Positions 26,457 to 32,977 of a stretch of DNA of 64,000 nucleotides are shown one piece after another. The position numbers and the translations under genes are program-made. Source of the DNA: an uncultured Oscillospiraceae bacterium (GTDB lineage Bacteria; Bacillota; Clostridia; Oscillospirales; Acutalibacteraceae); NCBI GenBank assembly GCA_900548545.1, contig URKX01000006.1, forward strand, positions 8,171-72,170, written 5' to 3'. Under the pieces are notes generated by a model, which did no database searches, was not told the DNA's origin, and was given only the letters and a program-made list of their open reading frames with translations. Position 1 is the first letter of the stretch. The number at the start of each line of letters is the position of its first letter.

Positions 26457-26569
26457 AAATATCGAGGCTTCCACGCAGCACAGCCTTCCTCCCGTAAGCG
26501 GACTCAGCCCGGGCCTGGAACCGCACAGTTTGTTCCGATCCAGACCGCCACTGCAAATTAGCCTTATAG

Positions 26570-26599
26570 ATTATACCAGAGCGCACCTTCATTTGTCAA
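26570..26599 (-). promoter_or_regulatory. Promoter of tRNA-Thr
   Basis: TTGACA (26594-26599), 18 bases, TATAAT (26570-26575) on the minus strand, both boxes consensus. The transcript would carry about 105 nt before the mature tRNA. Confidence 0.78.
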
Positions 26600-26716
26600 C
26601 AGGATTTTCCCTATGAAACGGAACGAACGGCAGCTACATTCCCTTTTCAGAAAGGCTCCCCCTGTGAAACCTATGGGACGCAGGAAGAATTCGCACTTTT
26701 TTCCGGGAAGATTCTG

Positions 26717-26725
26717 TGCTATAAT
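26717..26725 (+). promoter_or_regulatory. Extended -10 promoter of the dnaD-dnaC unit
   Basis: TGC-TATAAT at 26717-26725 on the plus strand, 38 bp before the ATG; no convincing -35. Otherwise 26600-26763 holds nothing recognisable. Confidence 0.55.
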
Positions 26726-26763
26726 AGGCCCCAGAATGGATTTGTAGGGGGAACTGGTGTCTG

Positions 26764-27750
26764 ATGGATTACATACTGCACATGGGTGCATGGAACAGTG
26801 TGTTCGCCGTGCCTACGTCTCTGGTGGACCGGTATTTGAAGCTGGCTGGAAAAGAACAGTTACAGGTACTCTTGTGGATGCTGCGTCACGGCGGGGAAGC
26901 TGTGGCCCCGGAAACACTGGCCCGGGAGTTGGGCACTGACGTGGACAGCGTTTTGGACGCACTGGATTATTGGGTGCAAGAGGGGTTGCTGACAGGTTCC
27001 AAAGGGGAACTGTCCCCGGCTGCCGCGCAGGGGCCCACTCCCCCTACTGCCGCTGCGCCTGCCCCGGCCCAAAGCCCCGAAGCGGAACCTCTTCCTCCCA
27101 GGAAGCGCTTGGTCAAGCCGGATATGCAGCACGTGGTGGTGCGCATGGGGGAATCGGATTCGATCAAATACCTGATGCAGGAGGCCGAAACCATCTTCGG
27201 CAAGACCCTCTCCCCGGCTATGGCCTCCACTCTGCTGACTATTTGCGACGACTACGGCTTGCCGGTGGAAGTGGCAGTCATGCTGATCCACTATGCCAAG
27301 GAGGTGGGCAAAACCGGTACCGCCTACATTGACTCGGTTGCCCGGGATTGGGCCCAAAGCGGCATCTTCACCTTGGAGGCTGCGGAACAGAGGCTCCAGG
27401 AGCTCGGGGAGCGGCGCCAGGCTTGGGCCAAAGTGCAGTCCGCCGCGGGGCTTCCCAGAAGGGCGCCCTCTAAAAAGGAGGAGGACGCCGCCTACCGGTG
27501 GGTCTTCCAGTGGAAATTCACCGGGGAGATGCTTTCTGCCGCCTACGAGCGCTGTGTGGACAACACGGGGAAATTCAACGTGAACTACATCAACAAGGTG
27601 CTGGAAGGCTGGCGCAAAAACGGTGTGCGCAACTTGCAGGAGCTGGAAGAATTGGAAACCAAGAAGAAGGAAGACCGGGAAGCAGCCAAGAGCTATGACA
27701 TCGACGAGCTGGAAAAAATGAGCTTCTTCGATCTGCCAGAGGAGCTGTAA
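26764..27750 (+). CDS. DnaD-domain replication/primosome protein
   Basis: A 328-residue protein of the DnaD/DnaB family that helps load the replicative helicase. The N-terminal winged helix covers about residues 15-75 (SLVDRYLKLAGKEQ), a Pro/Ala linker follows, and two DnaD C-terminal domains come next: one around LSPAMASTLLTICDDYGLPV and one around YRWVFQWKFTGEMLSAAYER with the NYINKVLEGWRKNG ending characteristic of the family. The Shine-Dalgarno (AGGGGG) is 13 bases before ATG, longer than ideal. It is directly followed by a DnaC/DnaI-type loader, a usual clostridial pair. Confidence 0.9.
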   Translation: MDYILHMGAWNSVFAVPTSLVDRYLKLAGKEQLQVLLWMLRHGGEAVAPETLARELGTDVDSVLDALDYWVQEGLLTGSKGELSPAAAQGPTPPTAAAPAPAQSPEAEPLPPRKRLVKPDMQHVVVRMGESDSIKYLMQEAETIFGKTLSPAMASTLLTICDDYGLPVEVAVMLIHYAKEVGKTGTAYIDSVARDWAQSGIFTLEAAEQRLQELGERRQAWAKVQSAAGLPRRAPSKKEEDAAYRWVFQWKFTGEMLSAAYERCVDNTGKFNVNYINKVLEGWRKNGVRNLQELEELETKKKEDREAAKSYDIDELEKMSFFDLPEEL

Positions 27751-27753
27751 ACC

Positions 27754-28755
27754 ATGGGATACGGAAATAAAATCTACCAGGCTGCTGCCCAAGAGCTGGA
27801 ACGGCGCAAACGCCAAGCAGAGGACACCGCTGAAAAGGGGCGGGAACGTTTTTACGCCCAGTGCCCACGGGCCAAGCAGATCCGGGAAGAGATGGCGCAA
27901 AATGCCGCGGGGGCAGCCAAAGCGGTGCTCTCTGGGAGCGACACCCGCGCCGAGATCACCCGGATGAAAGACAGAGGGCTGGCGCTTAAAGCAGAGTACA
28001 ACCAGCTGCTGGCAGAGCATCATCTGACCGAGGCGGATGTGACCCCCCAGTACCAGTGTTCCCTCTGCCGGGACACCGGCTTTGTGGACGGGCGGATATG
28101 CTCCTGCTTTAAAAACTTGCAGCGGCGGATGGCTTATGAACGGCTGAGCATGAGCGTCCCCCTGGAAAACTCCACCTTTGAAGGTTTCTCCCTGGAGTAC
28201 TATCAAGAGGACGAACGCACCTATAAACAGATGGAAAAAGTGTTTTATGCCTGCAAGAACTACGCGGACAAATTCCGGGCAGACTCCCCCAGCCTGCTGT
28301 TCAAAGGAGGCACCGGGCTGGGAAAGACCCATCTGTCCCTGGCCATTGCTGGGAAAGCCATTGAAAAAGGCTTTGGCGTGGTGTACGGTTCCGCCCAAAG
28401 TTTTGCCGTTGCCCTGGAGCGGGAACGATTTGACCGGGACCTTCCAGAAGACGGGGGCACCGACGCGCAGCTGGCTGAATGCGACCTACTGATCTTGGAC
28501 GACCTGGGGACAGAATTCCCCTCGGCCTATGTCAACGCCGCCCTTTACAACATCATCAACACCCGGATGATGGCTGGCCGCCCCACCATCATCAGCACCA
28601 ACCTTTCCCTAAAGGAGCTGGAGCAGCGATATTCCCAGCGGTTTGCCTCCCGGGTGACAGGCTACTATGGCAAGCTGGAGTTTCTTGGCAAAGATGTGCG
28701 GGTACAAAAACGGCTGCGCCGCACAAAGAAGAGCGCTTCCGAAAGCGATTCTTAA
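27754..28755 (+). CDS. DnaC/DnaI-like helicase loader ATPase
   Basis: A 333-residue AAA+ protein. A Cys cluster (CSLCRDTGFVDGRICSC) near residues 97-113 probably binds zinc, as in DnaI. Walker A is GGTGLGKTHL, Walker B is LLILDDLGTEF, and a sensor-type STNLSL follows. It begins 3 bp after the DnaD-domain gene, so translation is likely coupled. The pair would place DnaB-type helicase at the origin or at stalled forks. Ends at a strong hairpin terminator. Confidence 0.92.
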   Translation: MGYGNKIYQAAAQELERRKRQAEDTAEKGRERFYAQCPRAKQIREEMAQNAAGAAKAVLSGSDTRAEITRMKDRGLALKAEYNQLLAEHHLTEADVTPQYQCSLCRDTGFVDGRICSCFKNLQRRMAYERLSMSVPLENSTFEGFSLEYYQEDERTYKQMEKVFYACKNYADKFRADSPSLLFKGGTGLGKTHLSLAIAGKAIEKGFGVVYGSAQSFAVALERERFDRDLPEDGGTDAQLAECDLLILDDLGTEFPSAYVNAALYNIINTRMMAGRPTIISTNLSLKELEQRYSQRFASRVTGYYGKLEFLGKDVRVQKRLRRTKKSASESDS

Positions 28756-28814
28756 AGGCCGGTGCTGCTGCCCCCCTGATCTGTAGGATTTTCGATACCA
28801 TCCCTTTAAACACC

Positions 28815-28852
28815 AAAACGCGCGGAGAAACCACCGGTTCCTCCGCGCGTTT
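28815..28852 (+). terminator. Terminator of the dnaD-dnaC unit
   Basis: AAACGCGCGGAG pairs with CTCCGCGCGTTT around a loop with an inner AACC/GGTT. Near-symmetrical, so it may also serve the convergent cohesin-like gene. Confidence 0.75.
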
Positions 28853-28901
28853 CCATTGTCCTCTTGGCCTTCACAGGCCGTCTTATCCTAGCCCGATCGT
28901 T

Positions 28902-30320
28902 TTAAAGCTTTTCTGAGGTTTTTTCCCCGCTTTGCTGCTTTCCTGGGAACCGGCTGGCTAGGCTCTTGGCGATGGGCCCCGAAAGGAAACAGAACAGCAC
29001 AAACGCCAACAGGGCCAGCATCCCCGGCACCAACGAAGCATTTCCATTTTGGAAAGTGACCCCGCTTCCACCGTTTGGGGAAGGCCCATCCCCTCCGCCG
29101 GTATTGCCGCTTCCCCCTGCGGCCGCCATCACAAGCGCCTCTTGGTCAGGCTGGGGACTGCCTTCCTGGCCGGTGGGATCCTCTGGAGCCGCCTCCGCTG
29201 TGGGAGAAGGTGCTGGGGTCCCGCCCGCACCTGTGGTACTGGCTGGCTTTTCCGTGGCCGAGGTTTTGACCTTTTCGTCCCGGTGAACCGTGACTTGGTA
29301 CACGGCTTTCGTTTCGCCATCCTGGGCGGTGACGGTAATTTTGAAAAGGGTGTCACTGCCGCCGCTGCCCAAATTCTTCCGGTTGACTCGGTAGGTGGCG
29401 CCTTCCACCGGTTCCCCTTCAAAAACCATGGTGGTCACTTCATAGGGGACCGTGAGGGAGTATTCAAAAACATCGGGAGAGAATACCGGGGTGAGGGTGC
29501 CGTTCTGGGGCACAAGGGATAGCAGCCGGGCGTCGTTGCTGAGAGTGGGCTTTTCCTCCTCTTCTTTTTCCTGGCGATGGACCGTGACCTGGTACACATT
29601 CTTGGTTTCCCCATCCTCGGCAGTAACGGTGATTTCAAACACGGTGTCACTGCCGCCGCTGCCCAAGTTCTTCCGGTTGACACGGCAAACGGCGCCCGCC
29701 ACAGGTTCCGCTAGGAATGTGATGGCATCCACCTCATAGGGGACAGTCATGGTATATTCCAAACACTCCGGGGAAAAGCCCGGCTCCAACTCGCCAACAT
29801 CCGGGGCTAGATACACCAGCCTGGCATCGCTGCTGGGAGGCTCTGGGACGAGGAAGCCGAAAGACACATCGGTATCATTGCCCAGAGGGGAAGGTTCTGG
29901 GCCGGAGATTTCAAACACAGACACAAACAGGGAGCTTTTCCCCGGTGTGGCCCCTTCCACCACCCGGAAGCGGTAGGTGATCCCTTCGCCAGCAGCCAAT
30001 ACAGTTCCCTGATCCGCCGTGAAAACGCTTTCCACTTTTCCAAAAGCCGAAACCGTTGTGACCGTCCCTTCCCGGACGCTTTCCCCATAGGCAGGACGCA
30101 GGTATTCCAACACAGCGGGGTCATACTCCACACTGGCGCGGAATGCTGCTACTTCCCCCAGGGACCCGTCATAGATTACGGAAACCTCCACTACACCGCC
30201 CGGCTCCCCTTCCTCGCAGGAAAGCGAAGGGGAAAAGCCAGCAGCCTGGGCCGTTATCCCGCACAGGGCAAACAACAAGGCCCAAAAACAAACGCAAACC
30301 GCTTTCCGCCAGTACCCCAT
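28902..30320 (-). CDS. Membrane-anchored cohesin-like protein with two cadherin-like repeats
   Basis: A 472-residue surface protein. Signal peptide 1-27 (ending AQA), a cohesin-like module about 29-160 (VEYDPAVLEYL), two cadherin-like beta-sandwich repeats at about 163-249 and 261-347, a Pro/Ser/Gly-rich linker, and a C-terminal membrane helix (LVPGMLALLAFVLFCFL) with basic tail. The two repeats share RVNRKNLGSGGSDT and are nearly identical over about 60 residues, implying recent duplication. ATG 30320 has AAGGTG seven bases before it. Cohesins hold dockerin proteins in cellulosomes, but solitary cohesin-like modules also occur in adhesins. No dockerin gene is in the window. Confidence 0.8.
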   Translation of the reverse strand: MGYWRKAVCVCFWALLFALCGITAQAAGFSPSLSCEEGEPGGVVEVSVIYDGSLGEVAAFRASVEYDPAVLEYLRPAYGESVREGTVTTVSAFGKVESVFTADQGTVLAAGEGITYRFRVVEGATPGKSSLFVSVFEISGPEPSPLGNDTDVSFGFLVPEPPSSDARLVYLAPDVGELEPGFSPECLEYTMTVPYEVDAITFLAEPVAGAVCRVNRKNLGSGGSDTVFEITVTAEDGETKNVYQVTVHRQEKEEEEKPTLSNDARLLSLVPQNGTLTPVFSPDVFEYSLTVPYEVTTMVFEGEPVEGATYRVNRKNLGSGGSDTLFKITVTAQDGETKAVYQVTVHRDEKVKTSATEKPASTTGAGGTPAPSPTAEAAPEDPTGQEGSPQPDQEALVMAAAGGSGNTGGGDGPSPNGGSGVTFQNGNASLVPGMLALLAFVLFCFLSGPIAKSLASRFPGKQQSGEKTSEKL

Positions 30321-30385
30321 ACAAACACCTTCTTTCCGCAATCAGCAAACAACCCCATACGGAGGTCTTGAAAATTCCATAATCC

Positions 30386-30456
30386 TGCGGCGGACAGGCC
30401 GCACAGGCGGCCTTCGAGCCGCCTGACTAGGCGGGCACTCCTGCCTCACCGCCCGC
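30386..30456 (-). ncRNA. Structured leader with three GC-rich hairpins
   Basis: In the 5' leader of the cohesin-like gene, three hairpins follow one another: GCGGGC/GCCCGC (30431-30456), AGGCGGC/GCCGCCT (30405-30424) and TGCGGC/GCCGCA (30386-30403). They match no riboswitch consensus I recognise. The rest of the 30321-30682 intergenic region holds the divergent promoters and a Spo0A-like box. Confidence 0.5.
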
Positions 30457-30475
30457 GTTCGCATTTTCTGCGGCT

Positions 30476-30484
30476 ATTATACCA
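30476..30484 (-). promoter_or_regulatory. Extended -10 promoter of the cohesin-like gene
   Basis: TGG-TATAAT on the minus strand (TATAAT at 30476-30481); the -35 (TTCTTA, 30499-30504) is weak. Confidence 0.6.
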
Positions 30485-30531
30485 CAAAAACCTTTCAGTA
30501 AGAATATAAAATGGGGTATTTTGTCATTTTT

Positions 30532-30538
30532 TGTCGAA
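30532..30538 (+). promoter_or_regulatory. Candidate Spo0A box
   Basis: TGTCGAA exactly matches the 0A-box core within TTTTTTGTCGAAGG. It lies between divergent promoters, 28 bp upstream of the cohesin-gene -35 and 37 bp upstream of the exporter -35. A 7-bp match can arise by chance. Confidence 0.35.
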
Positions 30539-30575
30539 GGAACGGGAGCTTTCCCTGTTTTTCGCCGGCGGACAG

Positions 30576-30604
30576 TTGACAGATACCCTCCTTTCGATTA
30601 CCAT
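30576..30604 (+). promoter_or_regulatory. Promoter of the thrE-like/rluA unit
   Basis: TTGACA (30576-30581), 17 bases, TACCAT (30599-30604) on the plus strand, about 70 bp before the first start codon. Confidence 0.65.
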
Positions 30605-30682
30605 AAAGAGAGTTAAGCTGCAAATCAACAGCCTTTTCTATGTAAAAACCAGTTTGATCTATCTTATAAAAAGGGGCCAGCT

Positions 30683-31459
30683 ATGGGTGAGGAAAAAAGC
30701 GTTTTAGAACTCTCCTTCCAAATGGGGGAAATCCTGCTGCGCAACGGCGCGGAGATCTCCCGTGTGCAAGAAACCATGGAGCGGGTGGCACAGGCCTACC
30801 AAGTGGAAAAATTCAACGTCTATGTACTGACCAACGCCATTTTCGCCGTTGGGATGGAACAGGGGAAAGAGCGCTCCGTAGAGCTTCGCCACGTACTCAG
30901 CACCACCACCCACATGGGGCGTATCTGCGCGGTCAACCAGCTTTCCCGGGAAATCGCCCAAGGGAAACTCTCCGTGGAGGAAGCTTTGGAGAGATTGAAA
31001 ATAATCCGAAAGATCCCCTACTCCTCTTTACCGCTGGCCACCTTTGCCTGCGGCATTGGCAGCGCCTGCTTCAGCTATTTGTTTGGCGGGGACGGCTTTG
31101 ACGCGCTGACCGCCTTTTTTTGCGGCCTGGTGTTGGAACCCTACCTCTATTGGGTGGACAAGCATGGGATGTCCAAATTTTTGACCAACCTCTCGGCCAG
31201 CGCCTTGGTCACCTTGTGCGGCGGCCTGTTGCTGTTGGCCGGGGTGGGCCACAACATGGACATGATCATCATTGGCTCCATCATCCGCCTGGTGCCCGGG
31301 GTGGCCTTGACCACCTCTATCCGGGACTTTTTTCATAGCGACTATTTGAGCGGCGCCATCCGAATGCTGGACGCCCTTTTAGTGGGCAGCTGCATCGCTA
31401 TGGGGGTGGGCGTTGTGGTAAAGCTGTTATCCCTGCTGACGGGAGGCGCGCTGCTGTGA
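30683..31459 (+). CDS. Threonine/serine exporter family protein, ThrE N-terminal half
   Basis: A 258-residue membrane protein of the split ThrE type. The soluble N-terminal segment has MGEILLRNGAEISRVQETME and the YVLTNAIFAVG strand; about five helices follow, beginning at LATFACGIGSACFSYLFGG. In Corynebacterium ThrE is one chain exporting threonine and serine; many Firmicutes use two subunits, and the second is encoded next with a GTGA overlap. Substrate here is inferred from the family, and yeast-type succinate exchange has been proposed for some homologues. Confidence 0.88.
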   Translation: MGEEKSVLELSFQMGEILLRNGAEISRVQETMERVAQAYQVEKFNVYVLTNAIFAVGMEQGKERSVELRHVLSTTTHMGRICAVNQLSREIAQGKLSVEEALERLKIIRKIPYSSLPLATFACGIGSACFSYLFGGDGFDALTAFFCGLVLEPYLYWVDKHGMSKFLTNLSASALVTLCGGLLLLAGVGHNMDMIIIGSIIRLVPGVALTTSIRDFFHSDYLSGAIRMLDALLVGSCIAMGVGVVVKLLSLLTGGALL

Positions 31460-31935
31460 TTGATTTTCCCACCTTGCTCAACTGGCTGTTTCAGACGGCA
31501 GTGGCCTTCGTTTCCACCATCGCCTTCGCCATTATCTTTCACACGCCCCGGCGGGAGTGCCTTTTTTGCGGCATCACCGGCGGGGTAGGCTGGCTGGTCT
31601 ACTTGATCTGTATGTATGCAAACCTTGGGGTGGTGGCTTCCTCGTTTTTTGCCACAGTAGCGCTGGCTTGGTTCTCCAGGATCTTTGCCTTCTGCCGCAA
31701 AACTCCGGTGACGGTGTTCCTCATCACCGGGATCTTCCCCTTGGTGCCCGGGGCAGGGATCTACTACACCGGCTACCACTTGTTTATGAGCGACAATTCC
31801 CAGGCCCTCTTAAAAGGCTTGGAAACCATCAAGATCGCCGTGGCCATTGCTTTGGGCATTGGCATTGTGCTGTCGCTGCCGGCGTTTTTCTTTACCCTGC
31901 GCCGTTCCCCCAAAAACACCGGGGGCCGTTCCTGA
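31456..31935 (+). CDS. Threonine/serine exporter family protein, ThrE C-terminal half
   Basis: A 159-residue, five-helix partner of the previous gene, matching the ThrE C-terminal (DUF3815-type) domain: FVSTIAFAIIFHTPRRECLF, GVVASSFFATVALAWFSR and the signature ITGIFPLVPGAGIYYTGY. It begins with GTG overlapping the previous stop as GTGA, so translation is coupled and subunits should be equimolar. It ends 13 bp before the pseudouridine synthase. Confidence 0.88.
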   Translation: MIDFPTLLNWLFQTAVAFVSTIAFAIIFHTPRRECLFCGITGGVGWLVYLICMYANLGVVASSFFATVALAWFSRIFAFCRKTPVTVFLITGIFPLVPGAGIYYTGYHLFMSDNSQALLKGLETIKIAVAIALGIGIVLSLPAFFFTLRRSPKNTGGRS

Positions 31936-31948
31936 AAGGAGGAACCCT

Positions 31949-32935
31949 ATGCCCAAAGTGGAAGTGACCATCCAAAAAAACGACGCCGGCCAGCGGGTGG
32001 ACAAGTTTTTGACCAAAAACTACCCCAACCTGCCCCAGTCCATGCTGTATAAGTCCATCCGGAAAAAGGACATCAAAGTAAACGGCAAGCGCTGCGAGAT
32101 CTCCACCCGGCTGCAAGAGGGGGATGTGGTATCCCTTTTTTTAAAGGAGGAGTTCTTCCAAAAAGAAGAGCGCCCGGAGGATTTCCTCAAAGCGCCCAAA
32201 AAACTCTCCATCCTCTATGAGGATGAGAACGTGATGCTGTTGGATAAGAAGCCGGGACTGATCGTCCATCCCGACGAAAACTACCACTTTGATTCCCTGA
32301 TTGCCCGGGTGCAGCACTACCTCTACGATAAAGGCGAGTACGACCCCAAACGGGAAAACGCATTTGCCCCAGCGCTGGTCAACCGCATCGACCGCAACAC
32401 CGGCGGCATCGTCATGGCTGCCAAAAACGCTGAAGCCCTGCGGATCCTAAACCAAAAGGTGAAAGACCGGGAGCTGCACAAGTACTACTTGTGCATCGTG
32501 TGCGGCCACCTGAAGGAAAAAGAAGGGCTTCTCACCGGCTACCTGGAAAAGAACGAAGCCCAGAACCGGGTCTATGTGTTGCGGGGACCCAAAGAAGGGG
32601 CCAAGTCCATCCGCACCCGCTACCGGGTGTTGGAGGAACGCAAAGGGTTTTCCCTGGTGGAAGTGGACCTTCTCACCGGCCGGACCCATCAGATCCGGGC
32701 CCACTTTGCCTCCATTGGCCACCCTTTGGCAGGGGACGGGAAATACGGCAAAAACGCGGTAAACAAGGGCACCGGGTTCCCCTACCAGGCGCTGTATTCT
32801 TACAAGCTGCGCTTTGATTTTCAAACCGGCGGGGGGATCCTCCAATATCTCAACGGCAGGGAATTTACCGCCGGGGATGTGTGGTTCCTGCCAGAATTTT
32901 ACGCCATGCCGCCTCTGCTGGCGGACAAACTTTAA
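31949..32935 (+). CDS. RluA-family pseudouridine synthase
   Basis: A 328-residue RNA modification enzyme. N-terminal S4 RNA-binding domain (GQRVDKFLTKNYPNLPQSML), then the catalytic domain with VNRIDRNTGGIVMAAK, a variant of the HRLDxxTSG motif that keeps the catalytic Asp, and LLTGRTHQIRAHFASIGHPL. AAAGGAGG precedes ATG 31949; a longer frame begins at 31847 inside the exporter gene and is rejected. Target uridines in rRNA or tRNA cannot be assigned; the RID variant suggests an RluC/YlyB-like subgroup. Confidence 0.9.
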   Translation: MPKVEVTIQKNDAGQRVDKFLTKNYPNLPQSMLYKSIRKKDIKVNGKRCEISTRLQEGDVVSLFLKEEFFQKEERPEDFLKAPKKLSILYEDENVMLLDKKPGLIVHPDENYHFDSLIARVQHYLYDKGEYDPKRENAFAPALVNRIDRNTGGIVMAAKNAEALRILNQKVKDRELHKYYLCIVCGHLKEKEGLLTGYLEKNEAQNRVYVLRGPKEGAKSIRTRYRVLEERKGFSLVEVDLLTGRTHQIRAHFASIGHPLAGDGKYGKNAVNKGTGFPYQALYSYKLRFDFQTGGGILQYLNGREFTAGDVWFLPEFYAMPPLLADKL

Positions 32936-32977
32936 AAAATACCCGGGCACGGGTAAAACTTGGGAGTGACTTTCTCC

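Noticed and set aside
26860..28398. 512-codon minus-strand frame opposite the DnaD-domain and DnaC-like genes
   Set aside because: Both plus-strand genes have clear domains; this frame is a composition shadow.
30375..30475. Cyclic di-GMP riboswitch in the cohesin-gene leader
   Set aside because: The hairpins lack the conserved GNRA tetraloop and receptor and the usual class I core; kept as unclassified structured leader.
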